Counted from the first letter of the stretch, positions 1 to 9,990 are shown. The stretch: 18,018 bases of DNA from an uncultured Porphyromonadaceae bacterium (GCA_937898265.1 CALEJM010000121.1:1-18018); one strand, 5' to 3'. Notes: generated by a model from the letters alone, not told the origin. Translations and numbers: made by a program.

Positions 1-180
1 TCTAGATGTACAATCAGTATATCCTTGCATCCAGCGAATTCTTTGATTCCAAGATTGTTTTAAGGTTAAAGGTTTCTCATCATAAACTATTGCATCTGTT
101 GCCCATCCTAATTTTTTTCCTTTACACATATTAATTAATGAAAATTCTATATCCTCTGTTAAAGTTTGAGTATTCCATCC
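1..180 (-). CDS. Processive family 2 glycosyltransferase, internal fragment (no start or stop)
   Basis: The minus strand is open for all 60 codons. It reads GW-N-TQTLTED near its beginning and QRIRWMQG about 35 residues later. TED plus QxxRW at that spacing is the catalytic-base and acceptor/product-binding signature of processive GT2 enzymes (cellulose, hyaluronan or poly-N-acetylglucosamine synthase type), which polymerise sugars at the inner membrane. In that family a Gly precedes GW, but here the preceding codon would be Asp (GAC), so homology seems to stop at about position 180. By hand count GC is 56/180 (31%), against 82/180 (46%) in the next 180 bases. Codons are A/T-ending and unlike all other genes here. 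It runs off the left edge of the window and is cut by the junction with the plus-strand barrel gene. Family call is confident; the substrate is unknown, and it may come from another organism. Confidence 0.75.
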
Positions 181-1203
181 GTCTGGTTGCCTGCCTCACG
201 TGATTTCCGTCGCCATTCAGGTGGTACTACAGATTTCTCCATCAGTTACGATTATCAGCGCAGACCTCAGTACACCCGTAATATTGCCAACGCTTCTATG
301 AGTTATGCTTGGCGTTATCGTCGAACTAACTATACCTTCGACTTGTTGGATATAAGCTATGTCTACTTGCCTTGGCTAGACGAGGCATTCAAAGATAGAT
401 ACCTTGGACCATCGTCCACTATTAGATTTAGTTACGAAGACCACCTTATTATGCGTATGGGATTCGGTATTTCCTATTCCAACAAACGCAGTGAATCGCG
501 TGTCAGCGACTATTACGTTATTCGTGGTTCAGTAAGAACTGCAGGCAATTTCCTTTATGGTATGAGCAAACTCTTCCATCAGAAACCTTCTGAAGATGGA
601 GGATATAAGATTTTCAACACCCGCTACTCACAATATGCAAAGGCAGAATTTGACTTTGTCTATAACCATCCGTTCTCAGATCGTAACAGTCTGGTGTTCC
701 ATACTAGTCTTGGTGCTGTTGTTCCTTACGGCAATGCTACCATTGTTCCTTATGAGGAACGTTTCATTATAGGAGGTGCAAACAGTGTTAGAGGTTGGGG
801 TGTTACTAGTAGACTAGGTCCTGGTTCCTACAAAAACCAATATTCTAAGATTGACTATGAGAACCAATCGGGTGATATCAAATTTGTCCTTAACCTTGAG
901 GCTCGTCTGAAACTCTTTTGGAAACTTCATGCTGCGGTCTTTGTGGATGCGGGCAATATCTGGACCATACGCGATTATCCAGAGCAACCCGGTGGTCAGT
1001 TCTTGTGGAGCGAGTTCTACAAACAGTTGGCTTGTAGCTATGGTCTCGGCTTGCGACTTGATTTCTCGTTCTTTGTCTTTCGTGTTGACGTGGGTGTGAA
1101 GCTCTACGACCCAAGCTATGCTACTCAACGGGAACGATGGCGAACCAACCTTAAGTTCCGTGACGACGTTGCCTTTAACTTTGCAGTCGGTTATCCGTTC
1201 TAA
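181..1203 (+). CDS. Omp85-family outer-membrane barrel (BamA/TamA/TamL-like), C-terminal part, 5' truncated
   Basis: About 340 residues of a C-terminal beta-barrel domain. Visible Omp85 marks are the YDYQRRPQYTR strand near the beginning, typical of Bacteroidota members; GGANSVRGW (VRGW codons at 787-798), the substrate-lid motif usually written VRGF/W; VFVDAGNIW; and a last residue Phe (VGYPF), the outer-membrane targeting signature. Such proteins insert or translocate other proteins at the outer membrane. The N-terminal POTRA domains and any signal peptide or lipobox are missing. The frame is open back to a TTG at 166, but 166-180 belong to the glycosyltransferase fragment on the other strand, so no real start is present and the gene is cut at about 181. 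Full-length relatives are roughly 750-900 residues. TamL-like is the most likely subtype, but the barrel alone does not decide it. Confidence 0.82.
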   Translation, partial: VWLPASRDFRRHSGGTTDFSISYDYQRRPQYTRNIANASMSYAWRYRRTNYTFDLLDISYVYLPWLDEAFKDRYLGPSSTIRFSYEDHLIMRMGFGISYSNKRSESRVSDYYVIRGSVRTAGNFLYGMSKLFHQKPSEDGGYKIFNTRYSQYAKAEFDFVYNHPFSDRNSLVFHTSLGAVVPYGNATIVPYEERFIIGGANSVRGWGVTSRLGPGSYKNQYSKIDYENQSGDIKFVLNLEARLKLFWKLHAAVFVDAGNIWTIRDYPEQPGGQFLWSEFYKQLACSYGLGLRLDFSFFVFRVDVGVKLYDPSYATQRERWRTNLKFRDDVAFNFAVGYPF

Positions 1204-1250
1204 ACAATTAGACAATAAGCAAATAATAATAATTTTAATATAGTACAAAA

Positions 1251-2978
1251 ATGAAAAAAGTACAGTATCTCATCTTAGTGGCATTACTCGCAATGAGTGC
1301 CACGGTAGCCAACGCTTGTACCAATTTCCTTGTTGGTAAGAAAGCGTCTGTTGATGGCTCAACCATGATTTCTTATGCAGCCGACTCCTACTGGCTCTTC
1401 GGTTCGCTGGTTCACTATCCAGCAGCTGTTCACCAGTCAGGTGTTATGCGCGACGTCTATGAGTGGGACACCAACAAATACCTTGGTCAAATCAAAGAAG
1501 CGCCACGCACCTACAACGTTATTGGCAACATCAACGAATATCAGGTTGCCATCGGCGAGACCACCTTCACAGGCCGCGAAGAGTTGATTGACACCACCGG
1601 TATCATTGACTATGGCAGCTTGATCTACATCGCTCTCCAACGCTCACGCACCGCTCGTGAAGCAATCCGTGTGATGACCGACCTCGTAGCCGAATACGGT
1701 TACTACAGCTCTGGCGAATCATTCTCTATTGCCGACCCTAACGAAATCTGGATTATGGAGATGATTGGTAAAGGCGTAGGCAACAAAGGTGCCGTTTGGG
1801 TAGCTCGTCTCATCCCATCCGACTGTGTATCAGCTCACGCCAACCAAGCTCGTATCACCACCTTCCCAACCGAGAAAACCAGCAAATACAGCATCAGCAG
1901 TCGTCACATGAACCGTCTTAACGACACCACCATCAACTGCGTATATGCTGAAGACGTAATCTCTTTTGCTCGTGCCAAAGGTTACTACAAAGGTGCCGAC
2001 AAAGACTTCAGCTTCTCCGATACCTACAACCCACTCGACTGGGGTGGCATCCGTTTCTGCGAAGCTCGCGTTTGGTCATTCTTCAACAAAATCAATGGCG
2101 ACATGAAACGTCACTTGCCTTACATCAATGGCGAGGTAAAAGAGCGTATGCCATTGTGGGTTAAGCCAAACAGAAAAATCTCTGTCAACGACATGAAGAA
2201 CTTCATGCGCTACCACTACGAAGGCACACCACTTGACGTGACCACCGGCATGGGCTCAGGTGCTTGGGGCACTCCATACCGCAACACTCCTTTGACCTAC
2301 AAAGCTAAAAACGGCAAAGAGTACTACCACGAACGTCCTATCGCAACCCAACAAACCGGTTTCTCATTCGTAGCTCAGATGCGCGACTGGCTTCCTAACC
2401 ACGTAGGTGGTATCCTCTGGTTCGGTGTTGACGATGCTACCGTTACTTGCTACGTGCCAATGTATTGCGGCATGAAATCAGTGCCTGAGTGCTTCTCGGA
2501 GAACAACGGCTCACTCCTTGACATCTCTTGGACTTCAGCCTTCTGGATCAACAACTGGTTGGGCAGCATGGTATACGCTCGCTACTCACGCCTCATCCCA
2601 TTCGTAAAAACAGAACAGCAGAAATGGGACGAATACTTCGTCAACGAAATCAAAGCTATCGACGAACGTGGTCGCGAACTTATCGCTATCCCAGACGAGC
2701 GCGCTATCGACCAAATGATTACCAACTTCTCATGCAAACAAGCCGAGAAAGCTACCGCAGCATGGAAGAAACTCGCTGAGCACCTTTTCGTTAAGTTCCT
2801 TGACGACGCAGAGAAAGGCACCGACGAGAAAGGTCGTTTCCTCCGTTCAAACGGCAACATCCCAGCGAAAGTGATTCGTGAGGGTTATCCACAGGATTAC
2901 ATCGAGAAAGAACTCGTGAAACCAAATCCTGAGCGTTTCCGTTCGAAAACCCAACAAGAAATGGACAACAGAAAATAA
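1251..2978 (+). CDS. Secreted C69-family dipeptidase (Ntn hydrolase)
   Basis: 575 residues. It starts with a signal peptide (KK then a hydrophobic run, residues 1-22) ending VANA, directly followed by CTNFLVGKKASVDGSTM. Peptidase family C69/U34 (PepD-like) enzymes are N-terminal-nucleophile hydrolases whose catalytic Cys must become residue 1. Here signal peptidase I cutting after ANA would expose Cys23, so export and activation would be one event. ANAC is a poor lipobox, so a lipoprotein is less likely. The expected role is cleavage of dipeptides in the periplasm or outside the cell. The ATG follows an A/T-rich stretch without Shine-Dalgarno, as usual in Bacteroidota. It lies 47 bases after the barrel gene and 9 bases before the M3 peptidase, and is probably co-transcribed with the latter. 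Strongly biased codon use (CTC, CGT, AAC, GAC) suggests high expression. Confidence 0.88.
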   Translation: MKKVQYLILVALLAMSATVANACTNFLVGKKASVDGSTMISYAADSYWLFGSLVHYPAAVHQSGVMRDVYEWDTNKYLGQIKEAPRTYNVIGNINEYQVAIGETTFTGREELIDTTGIIDYGSLIYIALQRSRTAREAIRVMTDLVAEYGYYSSGESFSIADPNEIWIMEMIGKGVGNKGAVWVARLIPSDCVSAHANQARITTFPTEKTSKYSISSRHMNRLNDTTINCVYAEDVISFARAKGYYKGADKDFSFSDTYNPLDWGGIRFCEARVWSFFNKINGDMKRHLPYINGEVKERMPLWVKPNRKISVNDMKNFMRYHYEGTPLDVTTGMGSGAWGTPYRNTPLTYKAKNGKEYYHERPIATQQTGFSFVAQMRDWLPNHVGGILWFGVDDATVTCYVPMYCGMKSVPECFSENNGSLLDISWTSAFWINNWLGSMVYARYSRLIPFVKTEQQKWDEYFVNEIKAIDERGRELIAIPDERAIDQMITNFSCKQAEKATAAWKKLAEHLFVKFLDDAEKGTDEKGRFLRSNGNIPAKVIREGYPQDYIEKELVKPNPERFRSKTQQEMDNRK

Positions 2979-2987
2979 TCAATCATT

Positions 2988-5078
2988 ATGAAGAAACTCA
3001 CATTAATCTTGTCAACTCTTATGGTGGCAACAACATTAATGGCACAAAATCCTTTCTTCAGCAAGTCGAAGAATCCACACGAGACCTTCCCATTCGACAA
3101 ACTGAAGAACGAGCACTTCATGCCTGCTTTCCGCGAAGGCATCAAGCAGCATAACCTTGAGATTGATAAAATTGCCAACTCTAAGGCTGACCCAACCTTT
3201 GAGAACACCATCGTTGCCATGGAGCGCGCTGGCGAACTGCTCAACCGCGTGGCTACCGTCTTCTTCGCCCTCGACGGCGCTGAGACCAACGACGTGATGC
3301 AGAAAATCAGTCAAGACGTAACCCCTCTGCTTACCCAACACGAGAACGATATCGTGTTGAACGATAAACTCTTCCAACGCGTTAAGGCTGTCTATGAGCA
3401 GCGTGAACGTCTGAACCTCTCTGTTGAGCAGGCTAAACTCTTGGAAAACACCTATGAGATGTTTGCTGAGAATGGTGCCAACCTCTCACCAGAGAAGAAG
3501 GAAATCTATCGCGAACTCAGCACCAAGTTGAGCCTCGCCACCACCACTTTTGCTCAAAACGCTTTGAACGAGGTTAACGAGTACGAACTCTTGGTGAAAG
3601 ACTCAACCGTCTTGGCTGGTCTTCCTGAGGACTTCGTTGAGATGACTCGCGAGATGGCTGAAAAAGCTGGTAAAGAGGGTTATCTCCTCAACCTCCGTGC
3701 CACTTGCTACGTTCCAGTGATGACCTATGCCGACAATCGCGACCTCCGTCACCAGCTCTGGTGGGCCTACAACACGCAGTGTCTCTCTGGCAGCAAATAC
3801 GACAACACCAAGGTTATCAACGAGATTGTAAACCTCCGTATGCAAATCGCACAACTCTTTGGTTATAAGAGTTATGCTGAGTATCACCTCCGCCACGTCA
3901 TGGCTGAGAACCCAAAGAACGTCTACAACCTCTTGAACCAACTCCGCGACGCTTACATGCCAACAGCTCAACAAGAGCTCAAGGCAGTTCAAGACTACGC
4001 TAACGCTCACGGTGCCTATTTCACTATTCAACCTTGGGACTTTGCCTACTATAGCGAGAAACTCAAGACAGAGAAATTCAGCATCAACGACGAGATGCTC
4101 CGTCCATACTTCGAACTTGAGAAAGTGAAAGAGGGCGTCTTTGGTTTGGCTACCAAACTCTATGGTCTCCAATTCACCAAAAACACCAAGATTCCTGTTT
4201 ACAACGAAGAAGTTGAAGCATGGGATGTTACCGATGCCAACGGTCGTTTCCTTGCTGTTCTTTACACCGACTTCCACCCAAGAGCAGGCAAACGTGCAGG
4301 TGCTTGGATGACCGAGTACAAACCTCAATTCAAGACAGCTACTGGCGTTGACTCACGTCCACACATCACCGTAGTGATGAACTTCACACGTCCAACAGCC
4401 AACAAACCAGCTTTGTTGACATTCGACGAGGTCGAGACCTTCCTCCACGAGTTTGGTCACGCCCTCCACGGTATGATGGCCGACGGTACTTATGCTTCAC
4501 TCTCTGGCACTAACGTCTATCGCGACTTCGTTGAGTTGCCTTCACAAATCATGGAGAACTGGGCAACAGAGAAAGAGTTCCTTGATGGTTGGGCTCGCCA
4601 CTATGAAACAGGCGATTCCATCCCAGCTGAGTTGGTAAACCGTCTCGTTGAAGCCTCTAACTTCAACTGCGCTTACGCTTGTCTCCGTCAACTCTCATTC
4701 GGTCTTCAGGATATGGCATTCCACACCATCGAAACTCCATTCCTTGGCGATGCTATCGAGATGGAACGCGAGTCAACACGTAGCGTTGCCCTCCTGCCAG
4801 ATGTGCCTGGCACAGGTCGTTGCGCAACCTTTACCCACATTTTCTCAGGTGGTTACGCTGCTGGCTACTACGGCTACAAATGGGCTGAGGTGCTTGACGC
4901 AGACGCCTTCTCTTTGTTCAAACAGAACGGTATCTTCGACAAGAAAACCGCAACCTCTTTCCGTACCAACGTATTGGAGAAAGGCGGTACCGAACACCCA
5001 ATGGTGCTCTACAAACGCTTCCGTGGTCACGAGCCATCAATCAATGCTTTGCTTAAACGCAACGGCATCATCAAATAA
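2988..5078 (+). CDS. dcp: Exported M3-family zinc metallopeptidase (peptidyl-dipeptidase Dcp-like)
   Basis: 696 residues, the normal length for M3 oligopeptidases. A signal peptide covers about residues 1-19 (MKKLTLILSTLMVATTLMA, then QNPFF). The zinc site is HEFGH at residues 487-491, with catalytic Glu488 and zinc ligands His487, His491 and Glu516 (in FVELPSQ). The 29-residue H-to-E spacing is that of thimet oligopeptidase. The C-terminal part has the substrate-binding HIFSGGYAAGYYGYKWAEVLDAD-type segment around 4840-4900, normal for Dcp/OpdA. Dcp removes C-terminal dipeptides from peptides, which the neighbouring C69 dipeptidase could split further. The 9-base gap and the shared terminator downstream suggest one transcript. 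Oligopeptidase A (PrlC) is the close alternative, but the signal peptide and Bacteroidota context favour an exported Dcp. Confidence 0.9.
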   Translation: MKKLTLILSTLMVATTLMAQNPFFSKSKNPHETFPFDKLKNEHFMPAFREGIKQHNLEIDKIANSKADPTFENTIVAMERAGELLNRVATVFFALDGAETNDVMQKISQDVTPLLTQHENDIVLNDKLFQRVKAVYEQRERLNLSVEQAKLLENTYEMFAENGANLSPEKKEIYRELSTKLSLATTTFAQNALNEVNEYELLVKDSTVLAGLPEDFVEMTREMAEKAGKEGYLLNLRATCYVPVMTYADNRDLRHQLWWAYNTQCLSGSKYDNTKVINEIVNLRMQIAQLFGYKSYAEYHLRHVMAENPKNVYNLLNQLRDAYMPTAQQELKAVQDYANAHGAYFTIQPWDFAYYSEKLKTEKFSINDEMLRPYFELEKVKEGVFGLATKLYGLQFTKNTKIPVYNEEVEAWDVTDANGRFLAVLYTDFHPRAGKRAGAWMTEYKPQFKTATGVDSRPHITVVMNFTRPTANKPALLTFDEVETFLHEFGHALHGMMADGTYASLSGTNVYRDFVELPSQIMENWATEKEFLDGWARHYETGDSIPAELVNRLVEASNFNCAYACLRQLSFGLQDMAFHTIETPFLGDAIEMERESTRSVALLPDVPGTGRCATFTHIFSGGYAAGYYGYKWAEVLDADAFSLFKQNGIFDKKTATSFRTNVLEKGGTEHPMVLYKRFRGHEPSINALLKRNGIIK

Positions 5079-5103
5079 CACAATCCTCAACGATTGAAAC
5101 TTC

Positions 5104-5149
5104 CAAAGGCTTCTGCATCTCGGTGCGGAAGTCTTTGTTTTTTGTTTTT
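5104..5149 (+). terminator. Strong intrinsic terminator after the peptidase pair
   Basis: Arms 5104-5117 and 5124-5137 pair over 14 bp with two G-U wobbles around a 6-base TCTCGG loop, followed directly by a T-rich tract (TTTTTTGTTTTT). It begins 26 bases after the M3 peptidase stop codon and would end the peptidase transcript. Confidence 0.88.
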
Positions 5150-5150
5150 G

Positions 5151-5529
5151 AAGTCACTCGTTGGGAAAATAGGTTGGAGGAAATAGTTTGCGTAAACAGT
5201 TTGCCGAAACTCTGCTGAGACGAAATTTTTTGCGGAGGAAATTCGGATAATCAGATTTTCAGTTGGTTGAAATTTGGGGAGTGGTGATGTTTTCCGAGTC
5301 TTTGTATCCAAATGAAAACAGGTAATCGTATAATATTTTTGGCGAAAACATTTTGTCGGCAGATGGTCGGGAAATCTGATTGTCTGTCGCCATTTGGTTT
5401 TTGTGCAAAATATCTCCCCGCAGTTTGCCTCCGTTTAGCTGTCGCAAAGATAATTTTTGCGAAGGGTGATTCCGTTTGAGCAGCAATGATTTTCTGACGT
5501 TTTTTTCCCCTTGTTTGAAGATTATTTCG
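5151..5529. other. AT-rich non-coding stretch
   Basis: No convincing gene. Minus-strand frames remain open here, but their products are rich in Lys, Gln and Asn, lack recognisable motifs and overlap one another. A 10-bp perfect inverted repeat, AATCAGATTT (5249-5258) and AAATCTGATT (5372-5381), is present, and AGTTTGC occurs repeatedly. TATTTTTG at 5334-5341 matches the Bacteroidota -7 consensus but has no -33 element at the right distance. It may be long upstream regulatory DNA or decayed sequence. Confidence 0.5.
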
Positions 5530-5537
5530 TAGTTTTG
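5530..5537 (+). promoter_or_regulatory. Candidate -7 element for the transglutaminase-fold gene
   Basis: TAGTTTTG, followed by CAG, fits the Bacteroidota -7 consensus TAnnTTTG. Transcription would start at about 5545, giving a 5' leader of about 78 bases before the ATG at 5623. The TTG and TTTG motifs upstream (5511-5517) are 12-16 bases away rather than the preferred 19-21, so the -33 match is weak. Confidence 0.45.
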
Positions 5538-5622
5538 CAGAAGAATAAACTTCGCAGTTGCTCCAGTCTGTTACCCCTTGGGCTATGGCAGACAAAGTAG
5601 AGCTGTCTTCCTTTTATCAACA

Positions 5623-6876
5623 ATGAATATGCTCACTCCCGAAGAATTAGATTATCGCATCCGTCTCGACTATAATAAGACGGAGTCTGACGTACGCTCT
5701 GAACTTCAGGCACTTCTGCCTGATGAGTTGCCTCAGAAGATTGAGCAACTGCTATCTTCTCCCCACCTCGACTGCCGTTTGATTGACGGCGAAAAACGCT
5801 ATTTCCGTTCTGCCGCTCGCAACCTCTTCCGCCTTGACCCCTCGCTGCATCCGCTGCGTGATGCTTTAGGGCTCAATACGGGCTCTTGGCGCCAGCGTTG
5901 GACCCGTTCTTTCATGTCCGTGGTCTACGATCATAAGACAGATGAACCACTGACTCCCAAGACGTTTCACTTTCTCTGGGACTTCCAGCTGACGGTCAAA
6001 CCCAATGCCGTTCCCGACGGCGAGACAATCCGTTGTTGGTTGCCGTTGCCACGAACGTTGGGAGACTATCAGACCAACAATCAGTTAATCATAGCTTCTT
6101 CAGCGGATTACGTGCTTTCCGAAAACCACTCCGCGCACCATACTATATATATGGAACAACAGGCTAAGGCCGACACTCCGACCGTATTCCGTGTGCGCAA
6201 TGACTTTACTACGCAAACCGAGTTGAACGCTTTGACCTCGCTGAGTACGAGGGGTAAAACCGCTCAAGAGTTAAAACCTTATCTCGTTGAGCAACTCCCT
6301 CATATCGTCTTTTCCGACCGCGTTGTCGAGCTCTCAAAACAAATCATCCCTCATCGTGCAACTCCATTGGAGAAGGTGGATGCCATCTTTGAGTGGATCA
6401 GTCGCAATATCCCTTGGGTCTCAGCCCGCGAATATTCCACGATACCTTGCATCCCCGATCACGTCTTGGAGCAGGGCGGTGGCGACTGCGGCGAAAAGAC
6501 GCTCCTCTTCCTCTCGCTCTGTCGCTACAACGGCATCCCTGCCCGTTGGCAGAGCGGTTTCATGATTCATCCGCGTCACCAGAACCTGCACGACTGGGCC
6601 GAGGTCTTCCTTCCCAAAGTTGGTTGGGTAGCCGTTGACGTCTCGTTCGGACTTCTGGAACACCTCAAAGATGACGTCAAGCGCCACTTCTACCTCGGCA
6701 ATCGCGATGCTTTCCACCTTGCTATCAATACCGGCATCTCCGACGAGTTGTACCCGCCGAAGCAGTTCCCGCGAAGCGAGACCATCGACTTCCAGCGTGG
6801 TGAGGTGGAATGGCGTGGCGGCAACCTCTATTTCGACCAATGGGACTACAGCTTTACCGCTCATAAAATCAGATAG
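5623..6876 (+). CDS. Transglutaminase-like (cysteine protease fold) protein
   Basis: 417 residues from the ATG at 5623. The C-terminal half holds a transglutaminase-superfamily core with the full triad: Cys289 in GGGDCGEK, His323 in NLHDWAEVF and Asp339 in VAVDVSFG. It is preceded by the family's EKVDAIFEWISRNIPW helix. The N-terminal 120 residues (LTPEELDYRIRLDYNKTESD onward) match what is usual in Bacteroidota members of this type but carry no motif I can name. Bacterial members act as proteases, amidases or transglutaminases; the substrate cannot be told here. No signal peptide follows this start. An in-frame TTG at 5578 would add 15 residues (GYGRQSRAVFLLST) without making a good signal peptide, so I prefer the ATG, which follows an A-rich ATCAACA. 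The gene appears monocistronic, with a terminator upstream and a separate purB leader downstream. Confidence 0.85.
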   Translation: MNMLTPEELDYRIRLDYNKTESDVRSELQALLPDELPQKIEQLLSSPHLDCRLIDGEKRYFRSAARNLFRLDPSLHPLRDALGLNTGSWRQRWTRSFMSVVYDHKTDEPLTPKTFHFLWDFQLTVKPNAVPDGETIRCWLPLPRTLGDYQTNNQLIIASSADYVLSENHSAHHTIYMEQQAKADTPTVFRVRNDFTTQTELNALTSLSTRGKTAQELKPYLVEQLPHIVFSDRVVELSKQIIPHRATPLEKVDAIFEWISRNIPWVSAREYSTIPCIPDHVLEQGGGDCGEKTLLFLSLCRYNGIPARWQSGFMIHPRHQNLHDWAEVFLPKVGWVAVDVSFGLLEHLKDDVKRHFYLGNRDAFHLAINTGISDELYPPKQFPRSETIDFQRGEVEWRGGNLYFDQWDYSFTAHKIR

Positions 6877-6943
6877 ATAACCGAAGGAAAAATCGGACTA
6901 AAAAAAATAACATCCAAGGCGTAAATGTGTGGAGAAAAAAGTG

Positions 6944-6951
6944 TAATTTTG
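6944..6951 (+). promoter_or_regulatory. Candidate -7 element upstream of the purB leader, within an inverted repeat
   Basis: TAATTTTG matches TAnnTTTG. It sits inside an imperfect dyad (GTAATT, GCATGC, AATTAC; 6943-6962) that could be an operator overlapping the start of transcription. No clear -33 TTTG lies 19-21 bases upstream. If used, the purB leader would be about 195 bases long. Confidence 0.35.
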
Positions 6952-6981
6952 CATGCAATTACATCCTAAAACAATCGCTTG

Positions 6982-7077
6982 ATGGGACATGAAGTTGCAA
7001 CATACCGCTATCCACTGTTTACTCCGACCATGGAGATGGATAAACGTGTGTGCTTCTGCGTCTTGAATGTAGGATGA
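6982..7077 (+). CDS. Short ORF in the purB leader (candidate leader peptide, 31 aa)
   Basis: An ATG at 6982 opens 31 codons ending at TGA 7075-7077. The product starts MGHEVATYRY and ends RVCFCVLNVG. I do not recognise it. Its stop codon overlaps the first base of a terminator-like stem-loop (7077-7116), and purB begins 75 bases after the stop. That order of leader ORF, hairpin and structural gene is the layout of transcription attenuation. The cluster of Cys, Phe, Val and Leu codons at the end is the part that would sit in the ribosome as the hairpin forms. There is no direct sign that the ORF is translated, and a 31-codon ORF can occur by chance. Confidence 0.35.
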   Translation: MGHEVATYRYPLFTPTMEMDKRVCFCVLNVG

Positions 7078-7116
7078 AGAAAGAGTGTCAACCCCTGCGG
7101 ATGATGCTCTTTTCTT
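7077..7116 (+). terminator. Terminator-like stem-loop (possible attenuator) before purB
   Basis: The left arm 7077-7090 (AAGAAAGAGTGTCA) pairs with 7102-7116 (TGATGCTCTTTTCTT) over about 13-14 bp, with G-U pairs or one bulge, around an 11-base loop. The right arm itself is the T-rich tract. It lies between the short ORF and purB, so it either ends a separate small transcript or makes purB expression conditional. Confidence 0.5.
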
Positions 7117-7152
7117 GTATATTAAGTCGAATAATATAAAGAGGAAAAGACA

Positions 7153-8451
7153 ATGATAGAACGTTACAGCCGCGCTCAGATGCGCAGCATTTGGACAGAA
7201 GAAAACAAGTTCAACGCGTATCTGAAAGTAGAACTCTATGCCGCAGAAGCATGGAGCGAACTTGGTATCGTACCAAAAGAAGATATTAAGAAATTGTGGG
7301 ACAAGGCCTCGTTCTCCATCCCACGTATCTACGAAATCGAACAGCAGACTAAACACGACGTGGTGGCTTTCACACGTGCCGTCAGCGAGACTCTCGGTGA
7401 GGAACGCAAATGGATTCACTATGGTTTGACCAGCACCGACGTTGTTGACACCGCCAATGGTTACCTTATAAAACAAGCTAACGAGATCTTGCTTGCCGAC
7501 ATCAAGGCTTTCATTGAAGTGCTTCGCAAACAGGCTCTTCGTTTCAAGAAAACCCCATGCATCGGTCGCACTCACGGCATCCATGCCGATATCACAAGTT
7601 TCGGCCTCAAATGGGTGCTCTGGTATGCCGAGATGCAACGCAACCTTGAGCGCTTCCGTCGTGCATGCAAAGATATTGAAGTAGGCAAGATGAGTGGTGC
7701 TGTCGGCAACTTCGCCAACATCCCACCATTCGTTGAACAATATGTATGCGATCACCTCGGCATCGACCACGCTTTGGTTTCAACCCAGGTTATCCAACGC
7801 GACCGTCACGCTTACTATATGGCAACTCTTGCCGTCATCGCTTCAAGTCTTGAGCAGATGGCTCTTGAGGTTCGCAACCTCCAACGCACCGAGGTTCACG
7901 AAGTGGAGGAGGCCTTCGGCAAAGGTCAGAAAGGTTCATCTGCTATGCCTCACAAACGCAACCCAATCAGCAGCGAAAACATCTGCGGCTGTGCTCGCGT
8001 GATGCGCGGCTACATGGCTACCTTCTACGAGAACGTGGCTCTCTGGCACGAGCGTGACATCTCCCACTCAGCCACCGAGCGTATCATCCTCCCTGATGCT
8101 ACCATGTTGCTCGACTATATGTTGAACCGTTTCAAAGGCATCCTCGAGAACCTCACCGTGTTCCCAGAGCAGATGTTGAACAATATCTACCGCACCAAGA
8201 AGATTATCTTCGCTCAGCGCGTGATGAACGCTTTGATTGCAAAAGGCTTCGTTCGCGAAGAGGCTTACGACACCGTTCAACCTATCGCCATGAAAGCATG
8301 GAGCGAGGGCCTCGACTATCAGGAACTCCTTCACCAGAACGAGAAGGTGATGAGCTATCTCACTTCTGAGGAACTCGACGCCTGCTTCACACTCGAGTAC
8401 TACTTCTCGCAGGTTGACCACATCTTCGAACGCAACGGCATCAAAGAATAA
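7153..8451 (+). CDS. purB: Adenylosuccinate lyase
   Basis: 432 residues, the size of the short bacterial PurB form. It belongs to the fumarase/aspartase superfamily. The signature [11 protein letters not shown] carries the catalytic loop serines Ser262/Ser263. His141 in GRTHGIHAD and the TSTDVVDTA segment (about residues 90-98) complete the active-site regions, with numbering equal to the Bacillus subtilis enzyme. It catalyses two fumarate-releasing steps of purine synthesis: SAICAR to AICAR, and adenylosuccinate to AMP. It acts in the cytoplasm as a homotetramer. The start [10 protein letters not shown] is canonical and follows an A-rich AAGAGGAAAAGACA. guaB follows after 21 bases on the same strand with a shared terminator, so both are probably on one transcript controlled through the structured leader upstream. 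Confidence 0.96.
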   Translation: MIERYSRAQMRSIWTEENKFNAYLKVELYAAEAWSELGIVPKEDIKKLWDKASFSIPRIYEIEQQTKHDVVAFTRAVSETLGEERKWIHYGLTSTDVVDTANGYLIKQANEILLADIKAFIEVLRKQALRFKKTPCIGRTHGIHADITSFGLKWVLWYAEMQRNLERFRRACKDIEVGKMSGAVGNFANIPPFVEQYVCDHLGIDHALVSTQVIQRDRHAYYMATLAVIASSLEQMALEVRNLQRTEVHEVEEAFGKGQKGSSAMPHKRNPISSENICGCARVMRGYMATFYENVALWHERDISHSATERIILPDATMLLDYMLNRFKGILENLTVFPEQMLNNIYRTKKIIFAQRVMNALIAKGFVREEAYDTVQPIAMKAWSEGLDYQELLHQNEKVMSYLTSEELDACFTLEYYFSQVDHIFERNGIKE

Positions 8452-9936
<1,485 letters not shown>

Positions 9937-9953
9937 TCTAACCTGATAAACAC

Positions 9954-9990
9954 AAAAGCGGGGGTCGACATCGTTTGGCTCCCGCTTTTT
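9954..9990 (+). terminator. Intrinsic terminator after guaB
   Basis: Arms 9954-9966 (AAAAGCGGGGGTC) and 9977-9989 (GGCTCCCGCTTTT) pair over 13 bp with two G-U wobbles around a 10-base loop and end in five T's. This is a clear end of the purB-guaB transcript. Confidence 0.9.

Noticed and set aside
166..1203. TTG at 166 as the start of the barrel gene
   Set aside because: 166-180 code for the glycosyltransferase fragment on the other strand, and the protein lacks POTRA domains and a signal peptide. The frame is open by chance across the junction.
5251..5595. Minus-strand ORFs of 75-114 codons in the gap before the transglutaminase-fold gene
   Set aside because: Low-complexity products without motifs, overlapping each other in different frames, in AT-rich DNA that also holds a plus-strand promoter motif.
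5578..5622. TTG at 5578 as start of the transglutaminase-fold gene
   Set aside because: The extra 15 residues add no signal peptide or conserved region; the ATG at 5623 has a better A-rich context.
6877..6910. Terminator after the transglutaminase-fold gene (CCGA...TCGG followed by an A run)
   Set aside because: Only a 4-bp stem, and the tract is A rather than T on the coding strand.
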